DNA of 64,000 nucleotides from the NCBI GenBank assembly GCA_015055805.1, contig SVHN01000002.1, positions 145,138 to 209,137 of the forward strand, written 5' to 3'. Positions within the stretch are counted from its first letter, which is position 1, and each line of letters starts with the position of its first letter. A program made the translations under genes and the position numbers. The DNA is from Clostridiales bacterium. GTDB taxonomy: Bacteria > Bacillota > Clostridia > Christensenellales > Borkfalkiaceae. Positions 48,623-58,883 of the stretch are shown here, in pieces. The notes under the pieces are model-generated. The model was not told where the DNA came from, did not search any database, and was given only the letters and a program-made list of their open reading frames with translations.

Positions 48623-50473
48623 ATGGAAAAGACTAATAACGCAGTAGAAAAAGCCGAAAAGGCAACCAGACCGTCTGGCGGCGCAAGCAAAACTCATAAA
48701 AAGGGCGGCGGCGCACAAAAGAAAAAGTCTGCGGCAAAAACTATGAGCGCAAAGGATAGAAAGAAAATGGCTGTCGCCGAAGAACAAAAAAGACAACGCG
48801 AACAGTTAAGACAAGAAAAAAGAGAAAAGAAAGAACGCGCCCAAGCGGAAAGGGCAAGAGCTCAAGCGGAAAAACGCGTGGAACTTGCAAGGTTAAAGGC
48901 GCATAGAAAAGCCGAGAAAGAAAAGGCAAAAGCCACGGCTTTAAGAGAGAGAAATAGGCGTATTGCCGAGCATAAGGCTCAGGCGCAACAGCTTAAAGCA
49001 GAAAGACTTGCTAAGCGTGAAATGCTTAGAAACGAAACAAAAAAAGAAAGAGAACAAAGAAAGAGAGAAGAGCGGGCTGCGGTTTTAGCCGAGCGCAGAA
49101 ACGCGCGTGAACAAAGACAGCGCAATCAGCAGAGAAATAAGGATAAAAATAGAGGCTACGGCGGTTGGCTTGCTGCCGTTATAACCTTGGGCGTTGCAAC
49201 CCTTGCTTTGGCATCGGCGTTAACCTTTACTTTCCTTATGCCGACCGAAACTGACGGTATGCTAGAAGCAACCTATCAAAAATCTTTTTACGATACGGTA
49301 GATCAAGTGGATAATATCGACCTTAACCTATCAAAGGCACTTGCAACTAGTGACACGGGCGCGCTTCAAAAGTATTTGGTGGATACCGCGATAAATAGCG
49401 AACTTGCCGAAAACGATTTACAACAATTACCACTTCAAGACGAAAGCAAGTTTTATACCACTAAACTTATCAACCAGATCGGGGATTACGCTAAATATCT
49501 TAACAATAAGATTATTATGGGCGAAGAACTTACTAAATCAGATATGGACGGCTTAAAACAACTGTATAAGGCAAACGCAGAACTTAAAGACGCTTTGCAA
49601 AAAACCGTAAGCGAGATGGGCGCGGATTATTCATTTTCGTCGCTCATGGAAGGCGGTGAGGGGAATATCGTAATATCCGACTTTAATCAACTGCAAAATC
49701 TTTCGGTGCAGTACCCCGAACTTATTTACGACGGACCGTTTTCGGACGGACAAAACGAGCGTGAAATAAAGGGTTTAGACGGTGCGGAAATAACCGATAA
49801 CGACGCTTTAAATATCTTTACTGAAATATTTATAGACTATAATTTAACCGACGTCAAGAACGTGGGCGTAACTTCGTCAGGGGTGGAATGCTATAACGTT
49901 CAGGGCGAAAACGACGGCGAACTTCTTTACGCGCAGATATCTAAAAAGGGTGGAAAACTCATAATGTTTGACTTTGCGGGAAGTTGCAAAGAAGTAATTT
50001 GCTCGTCGGATACGGCAATAGAAAAAGCCGAAGAGTTTTTATCAGGCTTAGGCATTGAAGACATGAAAGCCGTGTGGATAAATCTCGCAAATAACGTTTA
50101 TACCGTAAACCTTGCTTACGAAAAGGACGACGTGATTATGTATCCCGACCTTATCAAGGTAAGGGTATGCGCAGAAACGTCAAAAGTTATCGGGATTGAG
50201 GCAAAGAGTTATTTTACTAACCACGTAGAAAGAGAAATAGCAAAGGCATCACTTACCGAAGACCAAGCGTTAGAAAAAGTATCTAGCGAACTAGAAGTAG
50301 AAACGGCAAGACTTGCGATAGTACCGATCGGTAATTCTTCAGAAAAGCTCTGCTACGAGTTTTCTGGAACGCTTGACGGAGCAACCTATTACGTCTATAT
50401 TGACGCAATGACAGGTAGACAAATAGAAATGTTTAAGGTTATAGAATCAACCGAAGGAACGTTATTAATGTAA
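48623..50473 (+). CDS. ypeB: Germination protein YpeB with long basic N-terminal extension
   Basis: YpeB-like region LEATYQKSFYDTVDQVDNIDLNLSKALATSD and C-terminal PepSY-like repeats; ~175 aa K/R/E/A-rich segment before the TM; directly after sleB. Confidence 0.9.
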   Translation: MEKTNNAVEKAEKATRPSGGASKTHKKGGGAQKKKSAAKTMSAKDRKKMAVAEEQKRQREQLRQEKREKKERAQAERARAQAEKRVELARLKAHRKAEKEKAKATALRERNRRIAEHKAQAQQLKAERLAKREMLRNETKKEREQRKREERAAVLAERRNAREQRQRNQQRNKDKNRGYGGWLAAVITLGVATLALASALTFTFLMPTETDGMLEATYQKSFYDTVDQVDNIDLNLSKALATSDTGALQKYLVDTAINSELAENDLQQLPLQDESKFYTTKLINQIGDYAKYLNNKIIMGEELTKSDMDGLKQLYKANAELKDALQKTVSEMGADYSFSSLMEGGEGNIVISDFNQLQNLSVQYPELIYDGPFSDGQNEREIKGLDGAEITDNDALNIFTEIFIDYNLTDVKNVGVTSSGVECYNVQGENDGELLYAQISKKGGKLIMFDFAGSCKEVICSSDTAIEKAEEFLSGLGIEDMKAVWINLANNVYTVNLAYEKDDVIMYPDLIKVRVCAETSKVIGIEAKSYFTNHVEREIAKASLTEDQALEKVSSELEVETARLAIVPIGNSSEKLCYEFSGTLDGATYYVYIDAMTGRQIEMFKVIESTEGTLLM

Positions 50474-50482
50474 AAACCCAAT

Positions 50483-50512
50483 AAAAAACGCACTCAACCG
50501 AGTGCGTTTTTA
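50483..50512 (+). terminator. Intrinsic terminator after ypeB
   Basis: aaaaaacgcactcaaccgagtgcgttttta. Confidence 0.8.
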
Positions 50513-50527
50513 GTTTGCGATAAACTA

Positions 50528-51787
50528 TTAAACTCTCTTTGCAAGGACTTCTTTTTCGTAAGTGTCAATTTCGTCCCAAAGTTTGCAATCGGTGGGTGCG
50601 CCACAGCGTTTGCAGTATTCGCCCCAAACGTCGCCGAACGGAAGAGTTTTAACCCTTTCTTGAGCAACCAAGAGTTCGGTGAGTTTGCCGTCGTCTTGAA
50701 GAGCTTTAAATTTAGCGTTGGGGGTTAGCATTGCAAGAAGAAGTGCTTTTTGCCAACTTCTAAATCCTACTACCCAAGCAGCGATACGGTTGATGCTTGC
50801 ATCAAAGTAGTCGAGAGCCATATAAACTCTATCAAGAGCGTCGTTTCTAACGATTTCTTTTGCCATTTCTTTGGTTTCGTCGTCAAAGAGAACGGTGTGG
50901 TCAGAGTCCCAACGAATCGGACGGGTAATGTGAAGCGCGATTTCTGGGAAAAAAGTAAGGAGCGCGGGAATCTTATCCGAAACGACTTCGGTCGGGTGAT
51001 AGTGACCGTTATCCATAAGTGGCAAGCAACCGTCGTGCATTGCTGCAAACGAGAGTGAGAACTCGGCAGAACCAACGGTGTAAGCTTCAACTCCGATACC
51101 GAACACTTTGGATTCTACACAGGGTTTAACGAGATTTTTGTCAAACTTTTCAGCAAGAATTGCCTCAATGCTTTCTTTATAACGGACACGCGGCCCCATT
51201 CTGTCCGCAGGGATATCCTTAAAGCCGTCGCCCGTCCAGATATTCATAACGCAAGGAATACCCGTTTCTTTTGCAAAGTATTCGGAAATTCTTATACAAG
51301 CCTTGCCGTGCGCAATCCAGAAATCTCTGGTTGCCTTGTCGGGACTTGAAAGGGTAAGACCGTCTTTTACTTTAGAGTGTGAGAAGAAAGTTGGGTTAAA
51401 GTCGATACCCATACCGTACTTTTTAGCGAGTTCAACCCATTTTTTGAAGTGTCTAGGCTCGATTTTATCTCTGTCAACAAATCCGTCTTCTTCAAAGATA
51501 GCGTAGCAAGCGTGAACGTTAAGTTTTTTTGCGCCGGGGCAAAGAGCCATAACTTTTTCCATGTCGGCAATAAGTTCGTCGGGCGTTCTTGCTTTACCCA
51601 TATAGTTACCCGTGGTCTGAATACCGCCCGTCAAAGGACCGTCTTGGTCAAAACCTTTAACGTCGTCACCCTGCCAGCAATGTAGGGAAACGGGGATAGT
51701 TTTTAATTTTTCGATAACGGCTTCGGTATCAATACCGTATTTTGCATAAATCTGTTTAGCAGATTCGTATCTTTCATTACAGCACAT
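50528..51787 (-). CDS. rhaA: L-rhamnose isomerase
   Basis: VSLHCWQGDDVKGFDQDGPLTGGIQTTGNYMGKARTPDEL, LNVHACYAIF, MNIWTGDGFKDIPADRMGPR. Start MCCNERYE after aaggag. Confidence 0.95.
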   Translation of the reverse strand: MCCNERYESAKQIYAKYGIDTEAVIEKLKTIPVSLHCWQGDDVKGFDQDGPLTGGIQTTGNYMGKARTPDELIADMEKVMALCPGAKKLNVHACYAIFEEDGFVDRDKIEPRHFKKWVELAKKYGMGIDFNPTFFSHSKVKDGLTLSSPDKATRDFWIAHGKACIRISEYFAKETGIPCVMNIWTGDGFKDIPADRMGPRVRYKESIEAILAEKFDKNLVKPCVESKVFGIGVEAYTVGSAEFSLSFAAMHDGCLPLMDNGHYHPTEVVSDKIPALLTFFPEIALHITRPIRWDSDHTVLFDDETKEMAKEIVRNDALDRVYMALDYFDASINRIAAWVVGFRSWQKALLLAMLTPNAKFKALQDDGKLTELLVAQERVKTLPFGDVWGEYCKRCGAPTDCKLWDEIDTYEKEVLAKRV

Positions 51788-51923
51788 AGTTTTCTCCTTA
51801 TTGTCGCAAGCGCGATAATTGTTTTTTAACCATTTCATTTTATCATAAAGGTTAGTGTTCGTCAATAGTTTTTTATTCTTTTAATTAAAAATACCGCCGC
51901 GAAAAATCGCAGCGGTACGTTTT

Positions 51924-53258
51924 TCAGGTTACGGATTGATTTTTAAGTTTCTTTCGGTTGTCCGATTTTTTCTTTAACGTTGCGAACAAAAATCCGATTA
52001 TTATATAACTATAAAATCCTAATCCACGCCATAAAATCATTGCAGGGAAGGCTAAGCCTGCCGCTAGACCTTGCTTAAACAAGGCAAAGAACGATAGGTC
52101 CGCCGCGCCTGAATTTCCCGGTGTGGGAATAAAGGTTATGGACGCTGTAAGTATAAAGTATGCTTGAATAATAAATAGCCACTCTAAAATCCCGATTGAC
52201 GGTAGGTCGAAGCCGAAGAATTTTAGAGAAAAGAAGGCTATCGACGCGCTTGCTAAGTGTTCAAAAAGACTGATCAGAAAAGACAGCAAAAAGGCAAGCG
52301 GACGAGTGGTCATTTTCTTTATGCACTTGGCGTTATGAACGACCGTCTTCATGGTCTTGTAGGTAGTAAGTTCGGGGCGTTTTACAATCTTCATTTTTGC
52401 ACCGAGATTGATAACCCATTTGACTATACCGCCACCGACGCGCGGCTTTAGTGAAAATATTATTACTAAGGTCGGCATAACCATACAGCAAAAAAGACCT
52501 ATTATAGCTAGAATTTTTAATACCGAAGGGAAAATGGCGTATAGTTCGCTAAGCGATATTAACGCAAGACTAAACAGCGCAAGCAAAGCGAAAGCCAACT
52601 GGTTAAGAAAGAAGGTCGCGATAGGTAACGAAGTCGCTACGCCGCCGTGTATTCCGTGTTTAGAAAGGTGATATATCTCAAACGGTTGACCGCCGACGGC
52701 AAGTGGCGTAACGTTATTATAATAATGACCGATTATTCCCGTTTCAAAGCAAGTCCTAAAATGGAATTTGTCCGTCATAGACTTACATAGTATCGACAGT
52801 TTTAGTCCCTTAAACAAAAAACAAAGGGCAAGCGAGACAATAGCGAACACTAAGTATATCCAAGACTTAGAAATAATATCCAAAAAGGACGACCAAGAAA
52901 AAGGTTCTCTCTGTTCGGATGCGTTAAAGAAGTCTTGGTACGCGGTAAATGCTAGCACTAAAAGGACGAACAGAATAAATATTGCAGACGATACGTACTT
53001 AAAAGTTCGCTGCCGTTTATTATATTTTTCGTCGCCCGCGTTTTGGAAAAGCCTTGACATTTTAAGCTGTTCGCCGATAGATTTATCGGTTTTACGCTCA
53101 ACGAAGTCGTATTTATTATACGCAGTATTTTCTTGCTTTTTTTCCTTTTTATCCTGGGCAAGAAGTTCTTTTTTGCTGACTTCGACGATTATCGGTTCTG
53201 AAGTTTTTTCATCAACGTCAATGCGGTTGATGGTTGGCGGAGTAGTTAAATTATCCAT
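51924..53258 (-). CDS. Lysylphosphatidylglycerol synthase TM-like/UPF0104 family flippase-like protein
   Basis: Multi-TM; CFETGIIGHYYNNVTPLAVGGQPFEIYHLSKHG, FIPTPGNSGAADLSFFALF. Confidence 0.85.
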   Translation of the reverse strand: MDNLTTPPTINRIDVDEKTSEPIIVEVSKKELLAQDKKEKKQENTAYNKYDFVERKTDKSIGEQLKMSRLFQNAGDEKYNKRQRTFKYVSSAIFILFVLLVLAFTAYQDFFNASEQREPFSWSSFLDIISKSWIYLVFAIVSLALCFLFKGLKLSILCKSMTDKFHFRTCFETGIIGHYYNNVTPLAVGGQPFEIYHLSKHGIHGGVATSLPIATFFLNQLAFALLALFSLALISLSELYAIFPSVLKILAIIGLFCCMVMPTLVIIFSLKPRVGGGIVKWVINLGAKMKIVKRPELTTYKTMKTVVHNAKCIKKMTTRPLAFLLSFLISLFEHLASASIAFFSLKFFGFDLPSIGILEWLFIIQAYFILTASITFIPTPGNSGAADLSFFALFKQGLAAGLAFPAMILWRGLGFYSYIIIGFLFATLKKKSDNRKKLKNQSVT

Positions 53259-53368
53259 GTGGTCATTATACTAAAACGTTATCCTTTTGTCAATAGAAAG
53301 AATAAAATGACTTGACATATTTTGCCGCATAATGTAAAATTAATTTATCGTTATTTTTAGGGAAAGAA

Positions 53369-54745
53369 ATGTTTATTAAAGGCGTAAGATCGGTCTTAGA
53401 ATCCGAATGGCTAGTCCCCATAGTGTTCTTATTTGCTATGGCAGGGCAAATCTTCAACTTCATAACGTATAGCCTATCTATAATAGTTGGGCTAATAATA
53501 CTTATTCTTTTTCTTTGCGAAGACGTGAAAAACGTCGTTGCAATTATTTTGTACGCGCCTTTTTATATAAAGAATATCTTTTATTTTCCCCAAGAAAAAC
53601 TTTTTACCATAGCGGTCGTCGTTGCAATTCTCGCCCTTTTGGTGTCTGCGGCTTTCAAGATTGCAAAGTGCTACAAAAACAACCTATTTAAAAGGGGTGA
53701 GTTTTACGTTGCACTTGCGGTGTCAACGGTTGCGTATCTTCTTGGCGGAATAATTTCTAACTTTTCTTTCGAAAGGTTTTTAACCATTTTAATGTTCTGT
53801 TCGGCGTCGCTACTCTTTTATTTCCTTGCGCTAAATAGTACCAAAGACCTTGCGCGCTTTATGTATAAAACCTTTGTTTGGGGAGCGTTAATGGTCACCT
53901 TTGAAATATTTATATGTAACTATATGGAAGGTGGGGTAAGCGAGATTTTTTCGAGATACTTTATTGACGTTGGCGCGGAAAACGTTAACGTTGCGGCTCT
54001 GTTTATACTGCTTGGAGTATGCGGCGCGTTCGGGATTGGATATAGAACTAAATACGACGGAGCATTCTTCGTTTTAGCAGTATACTTTGTGGCGTCGATA
54101 TTTATTACTCGTAGTAGGATGATTATCTTTTTATCTTGCGTAACACTTGCGTTTTTTACCGTAATTTGCTTTTTAGACTCTCCAAACAAAAAGAGTTTTG
54201 CCATATGCTTTTGTGGTTTGCTTGCGCTTGTGTTCATCACGGCGGCGGCAAACGTTCATGCCTTCGTGGAAATCTTTGATGGGTTTTCTGAGAAAAACGG
54301 ACTTAGCGGTAGAGATAGGCTATGGAAGTGGTGTGTGCAAAAGTTTAAAGAGTATCCCGTTTTCGGCATTGGATTTATTTTTGAAGACGGTGCGCCGTCA
54401 GCAAACGCTGAGGCGGCAAGATACGTTCTTGCGCATAACACGGTTATTCAATGGCTATGCTCTCTTGGAATTTTCGGAACGCTATTAATGTTGTATTACA
54501 CCTTTAAGAAGTATCAAATACTTTCAAGAAGTATGAACGTGGAATTTATTTTAAGGTTTACTCTGATAATGATTGCAGTAAGCGGAATAGTGGATCAAGC
54601 CGCGCAGATGGATCCGTTTATATTAAACATAACTATTGTGGTGATCGCTGCGCTAGAAAACTTAGAGCGCAACGAAGAAAAGGAACGATATATAAACACT
54701 TACGGCTACAAAAGAATAATACAAGAAGCGGAATTAAAGCGATAA
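53369..54745 (+). CDS. O-antigen ligase/Wzy-like polymerase family membrane protein
   Basis: Multi-TM; RSRMIIFLSCVTLAF, SGRDRLWKWCVQKFKEYPVFGIGF, AHNTVIQWLCSLGIFGT. Confidence 0.8.
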   Translation: MFIKGVRSVLESEWLVPIVFLFAMAGQIFNFITYSLSIIVGLIILILFLCEDVKNVVAIILYAPFYIKNIFYFPQEKLFTIAVVVAILALLVSAAFKIAKCYKNNLFKRGEFYVALAVSTVAYLLGGIISNFSFERFLTILMFCSASLLFYFLALNSTKDLARFMYKTFVWGALMVTFEIFICNYMEGGVSEIFSRYFIDVGAENVNVAALFILLGVCGAFGIGYRTKYDGAFFVLAVYFVASIFITRSRMIIFLSCVTLAFFTVICFLDSPNKKSFAICFCGLLALVFITAAANVHAFVEIFDGFSEKNGLSGRDRLWKWCVQKFKEYPVFGIGFIFEDGAPSANAEAARYVLAHNTVIQWLCSLGIFGTLLMLYYTFKKYQILSRSMNVEFILRFTLIMIAVSGIVDQAAQMDPFILNITIVVIAALENLERNEEKERYINTYGYKRIIQEAELKR

Positions 54746-54780
54746 AAAAACTCGATGCAAGATTTTGCATCGAGTTTTTC
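54745..54780. terminator. Bidirectional terminator
   Basis: aaaaaaactcgatgcaagattttgcatcgagtttttc. Confidence 0.8.
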
Positions 54781-54785
54781 ATTTG

Positions 54786-55226
54786 CTAATTAATGATATT
54801 TACTGAGATTTTAGCCGTTTCTTCTGCGGAAATTCTTATCGTAACGGGGTAAACGCCAGCAGTCTTTACGTTAGACTGAATAGTTATTTTCTTCTTGTCG
54901 ATATCAAACCCAAGCTCGTTTAGTTTGTCAGCGATTTCCTTGTTGGTGACGCTACCGAAGAATTTTCCGTTAGCACCGCTTTTTACTTGGATAGTAACTT
55001 CCGTTCCGTCAAGTTTTTCGCGGAGTTCTTTGTTGAATTTGAGCAGTTCTTGTCTGTGGAATTCCTGAGCGGCTTTTTGCGCTTTATTCTCGTTTAGAGC
55101 CTGATTGTCGGCAGGTTTTGCTAAGCCGCGTTTAATGAGAAAGTTTTGTGCAAAACCGTCCTTTGCCTCTATTATATCTCCAGCTTTTCCCGAGCCTTTT
55201 ACGTCTTTTATTAAAACTACTTTCAT
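54786..55226 (-). CDS. rplI: 50S ribosomal protein bL9
   Basis: MKVVLIKDVKGSGKAGDIIEAKDGFAQNFLIKRGLA. Confidence 0.96.
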   Translation of the reverse strand: MKVVLIKDVKGSGKAGDIIEAKDGFAQNFLIKRGLAKPADNQALNENKAQKAAQEFHRQELLKFNKELREKLDGTEVTIQVKSGANGKFFGSVTNKEIADKLNELGFDIDKKKITIQSNVKTAGVYPVTIRISAEETAKISVNIIN

Positions 55227-55339
55227 AAGTAACCTCCCTTTATAAAACAATTATATGATAACCGTAAAGCGGTGAAAAGTCAAGGTAATACGGTATAATT
55301 TTTTCAAAATAACACATAATGATTTTAAGGAGATTAATT

Positions 55340-55486
55340 ATGGAAAAGAATTATTGTATCAAATGCGACGTTACAAAGTGCAGGCACAACGTAGAAGGCA
55401 GCAACTGCCAACTTTCAAGCATTAAAGTTACTTGCGGTTGCGGCGATCAATGCACTTGCTGCGGTGACTACACGGAAAAAGAATAA
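55340..55486 (+). CDS. DUF1540-like cysteine-rich small protein
   Basis: Not in the ORF track. MEKNYCIKCDVTKCRHNVEGSNCQLSSIKVTCGCGDQCTCCGDYTEKE; RBS aaggag. Confidence 0.85.
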   Translation: MEKNYCIKCDVTKCRHNVEGSNCQLSSIKVTCGCGDQCTCCGDYTEKE

Positions 55487-55540
55487 GAAAACCGCTAAAA
55501 TTTTTAGCAAAAGAATACTAACGATACAAAAAACAAAGAA

Positions 55541-55572
55541 AAAAGGTTGCCCTTTAAGAGCAACCTTTTTCT
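55541..55572 (+). terminator. Intrinsic terminator
   Basis: aaaaggttgccctttaagagcaaccttttt. Confidence 0.8.
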
Positions 55573-55889
55573 TCATATATTATTCGGAAATCTGATATTC
55601 GAGATTAAATTAACACCCGAAACAACAAACCTGTAATCGAAAAAACCATCGTCAATAACCCTTTGACGCATACATTTTAACACAAAAAAAATATTTGTCA
55701 AGGGGGTTTTGAAAAATTCTTTCAAATTTTTGGAAAAATTTTCAATATTCGCGTAAAAGAGCGGATAAGGCGTACGAATTAAGACGATAAAAGTTGACAA
55801 AATCTTTTATATATATTATAATACGAGAGTTAAATTATATGTGGGAGTGTATCCCACGGAAAAACCGAAGTAAACGGAGGAATATTATT

Positions 55890-56360
55890 ATGGCAGAAGA
55901 AGTAATTCTTACAAAAGAAGGCAAAGAAGAGTTAGAGAAACGCTTAGAGTTTTTGAAGGTGACTAAGCGTGCGGAAATCACCGAAAGAATTAAGACGGCA
56001 AGAGAGTTTGGCGACCTTTCGGAGAACGCAGAGTACGACGCGGCTAAAAACGAACAAGCTATGATAGAGGGCGAAATTCTCGAGATAGAGAATAAGCTTA
56101 AATATGCAGTTATTATTAAAGACAGCGCGGCTAAAAAAGGCACGGTATCACTCGGCAGCAAGGTAGACCTTATTGACGAAGACTCCAAAGAAATGGTTAC
56201 TTACGAAATAGTCGGTACTACCGAGGCCGACGTGGAAATGGGTAGAATTAGTAACGAATCGCCTATCGGAAACGCGCTTTTAGGCAGAAAAGCAGGGGAA
56301 ACTATCAACGTTACCGTTCCTGCTGGAATCACCACTATAACCATAAAAAAAGTATATTAA
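55890..56360 (+). CDS. greA: Transcription elongation factor GreA
   Basis: VILTKEGKEELEKRLEFLKVTKRAEITERIKTAREFGDLSENAEYDAAKNEQ. Start at MAEEVIL after ggagg. Confidence 0.97.
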   Translation: MAEEVILTKEGKEELEKRLEFLKVTKRAEITERIKTAREFGDLSENAEYDAAKNEQAMIEGEILEIENKLKYAVIIKDSAAKKGTVSLGSKVDLIDEDSKEMVTYEIVGTTEADVEMGRISNESPIGNALLGRKAGETINVTVPAGITTITIKKVY

Positions 56361-56381
56361 TAAATCTTTAAGGAAAACATT

Positions 56382-57884
56382 ATGGACGAAATAAGAAACG
56401 CCGTTAACACGGAAGAACAGGATTTAAACGAGATATTAAGGGTAAGGCGTGAAAAGCTCGACGCGCTTATTAAGGACGGTAAGAACCCGTTTGAAAAGGT
56501 AAGATACGACAGAACTGCATATAGCCAAGACGTTAAGGATAACTACGCAGAATACGAAGGCAAAGAAGTCGGCATTGCGGGAAGACTTATCTCAAAGCGC
56601 ATTATGGGTAAAGCGTCGTTTGCGGTTATTCTTGACGGAAAAGGCACTATCCAGTCTTACCTATCTATAAACGACTTAGGCGACGACTATTTGGCATTTA
56701 AAGAATACGATATCGGCGATATCGTGGGAATTACGGGACAAGTATTCACCACGCGTACGGGCGAAATTTCCGTTCATGCGCATAAGGTTGAATTGCTTTC
56801 AAAATCGCTTTTACCGTTACCCGAAAAATTCCACGGCTTAAAAGACGAAGATACGAGATATCGTCAAAGAGAAGTTGACTTAATTGCTAACCCCGAAGTT
56901 AAGCGTACTTTCGTTGCGCGTTCAAAAATTCTTTCTGCAATCAGAAGTTATCTAGACGGCGTTGGCTACTTAGAAGTTGACACCCCTGTGTTGCAACCGT
57001 TAGAAATCGGCGCGGCAGCAAGACCGTTTAAGACGCATCACAACGCGCTCGATATAGATATGTATCTAAGAATTGAAACCGAACTTTACTTAAAGAGGCT
57101 TATTGTCGGCGGTTTTGATAAGGTGTATGAAGTTGGCAGAATTTTCAGAAACGAAGGTATGGACAGATCGCATAACCCCGAGTTTACCACCGTTGAAATG
57201 TATCAGGCGTACAGCGATTATCTCGATATGATGGATTTAATCGAAGATATGTACCGCACTATAACCGTTCAGGTTTGCGGAACTGATAAGATAACCTATC
57301 AGGGCGTAGATATCGATATGGGTAAAAAGTGGGAAAGACTTACTATGGTTGAGGCTGTTAAAAAGTATGCCGGCGTAGACTATAACGACTGGGCAACCGA
57401 CGAAGACGCGCGCGCCGTAGCAAAGGCTAAGGGTGTAGAAGTAGAAGAAGGCGACGAGGCGACCAAAGGTCACGTGCTTATTGCGTTCTTTGACGCGTTC
57501 GTTGAAGAAAAACTCGTTCAGCCGACTATAATCTACGATTATCCGGTAGAAAACTCACCGCTTGCAAAGCGTAAACCGTCTAACCCCGCGTTCACCGAAA
57601 GGTTTGAATACTTTATTTACGCAAGGGAAATGGGTAACGCGTTCTCAGAACTTAACGACCCGATCGACCAAAAAGAAAGGTTTGTTAAACAGGTTGAGGC
57701 AAAGCGCGCAAGGGGCGGCAACGACGCGAAAGTGGACGAAGACTTTATAACTGCTCTTGAATACGGCTTGCCACCGACAGGCGGCCTTGGCTTTGGCGTT
57801 GATAGGTTGGTTATGCTTTTGACTGACAGCGCGTCGATTAGGGACGTAATATTGTTCCCGACCATGAAACCGATAAAGAAATAA
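56382..57884 (+). CDS. lysS: Lysyl-tRNA synthetase (class II)
   Basis: GKASFAVILDGKGTIQSYL, RQREVDLIANPEVKRTFVARSKIL, GLPPTGGLGFGVDRLVMLLTDSASIRDVILFPTMK. Confidence 0.98.
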   Translation: MDEIRNAVNTEEQDLNEILRVRREKLDALIKDGKNPFEKVRYDRTAYSQDVKDNYAEYEGKEVGIAGRLISKRIMGKASFAVILDGKGTIQSYLSINDLGDDYLAFKEYDIGDIVGITGQVFTTRTGEISVHAHKVELLSKSLLPLPEKFHGLKDEDTRYRQREVDLIANPEVKRTFVARSKILSAIRSYLDGVGYLEVDTPVLQPLEIGAAARPFKTHHNALDIDMYLRIETELYLKRLIVGGFDKVYEVGRIFRNEGMDRSHNPEFTTVEMYQAYSDYLDMMDLIEDMYRTITVQVCGTDKITYQGVDIDMGKKWERLTMVEAVKKYAGVDYNDWATDEDARAVAKAKGVEVEEGDEATKGHVLIAFFDAFVEEKLVQPTIIYDYPVENSPLAKRKPSNPAFTERFEYFIYAREMGNAFSELNDPIDQKERFVKQVEAKRARGGNDAKVDEDFITALEYGLPPTGGLGFGVDRLVMLLTDSASIRDVILFPTMKPIKK

Positions 57885-57911
57885 TAATTGTCGGGGAAAA
57901 TAAAGGGTAAA

Positions 57912-58868
57912 ATGGATAATAAGATAACTAAAAAAAGGCTTTCGGATTTTTTGGCGTACGACTGGATACTGATGATTGTTTGCGCGCTTGCGGCAATCTT
58001 ACTGTGGGAGTTTGTTTACGGTATAGTTTCTGTAAAACTCACCACGGGGCAGCAGTTCAAGATCTATTACGATCAGGGGACGACAAGTAGTGCAAGGGTG
58101 GAAGAATTTTTGGTCGGTAACGACGTTTTAAGTTACGACGTCTTAGAGATAGACGTTGAACAGTTGGTGTCTGACGCCAACGTTCTGTCCACTAGGCTTT
58201 CCATCTACGAAGGCGATATAATAATTTCCGACGCAATCGAAAGGGACGGCGCGGTGCGTGCAAAACAACTTGTTGACACCACGCCCATTTATTCGCTTGA
58301 CGCAATGTTGGCGGACGCAAAAACCTATCTTAGAGGTTTTTTAAAGGACGGGATAACTGCTGAAAACGCAGAGTATGACTATGCAAATTTAGACGAGCAG
58401 AAAATCCGCGCAAACTTTATTACCCGTCAGGACGGCGACAACCGTTTTAGGAAAGACGAGCAGATTGAAGAAGGCGTTAAACTCGAATGCGAAAGAATAG
58501 AAAAATTAATTAAGGACGTTGCGGATTTTGAACGCTTTTTAGAGAGCGCGCCCGACGAGGCGTTTTTTAGATACACCAAGTTTGAGCAAACTTTAGACGG
58601 AGATCTTCCTGAATACTATGACGAACAGTATAGGGGGCTTTATGAAAGTGAACTTGCAAATCGTCCCAACGCAAGGTACGGAATTAACGCGGGCGGTTTA
58701 ACGGGCGGAAAGGTAGATCCGTCGCTATACTTTATGACGTCTGGCGCAACTAGTGCGGACGGCTCGATAATTATGGCGTTCAATTTCTTGGAGTATCAAC
58801 CCGATTTGCAGTTTGAGTGCATATCGTTTATGACCGCGTTCGTTCGTCAATGCAGTAACTTTATTTAA
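57912..58868 (+). CDS. Membrane-anchored hypothetical protein
   Basis: MDNKITKKRLSDFLAYDWILMIVCALAAILLWEFVYGIV (one N-terminal TM), then a soluble charged domain. Confidence 0.65.
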   Translation: MDNKITKKRLSDFLAYDWILMIVCALAAILLWEFVYGIVSVKLTTGQQFKIYYDQGTTSSARVEEFLVGNDVLSYDVLEIDVEQLVSDANVLSTRLSIYEGDIIISDAIERDGAVRAKQLVDTTPIYSLDAMLADAKTYLRGFLKDGITAENAEYDYANLDEQKIRANFITRQDGDNRFRKDEQIEEGVKLECERIEKLIKDVADFERFLESAPDEAFFRYTKFEQTLDGDLPEYYDEQYRGLYESELANRPNARYGINAGGLTGGKVDPSLYFMTSGATSADGSIIMAFNFLEYQPDLQFECISFMTAFVRQCSNFI

Positions 58869-58883
58869 GGCAAAAGAGAAAAT

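Noticed and set aside
51924-54745. Flippase-like and Wzy-like genes as a capsule biosynthesis cluster
   Set aside because: Only two membrane genes in divergent orientation with no glycosyltransferases nearby; not enough to claim a cluster.
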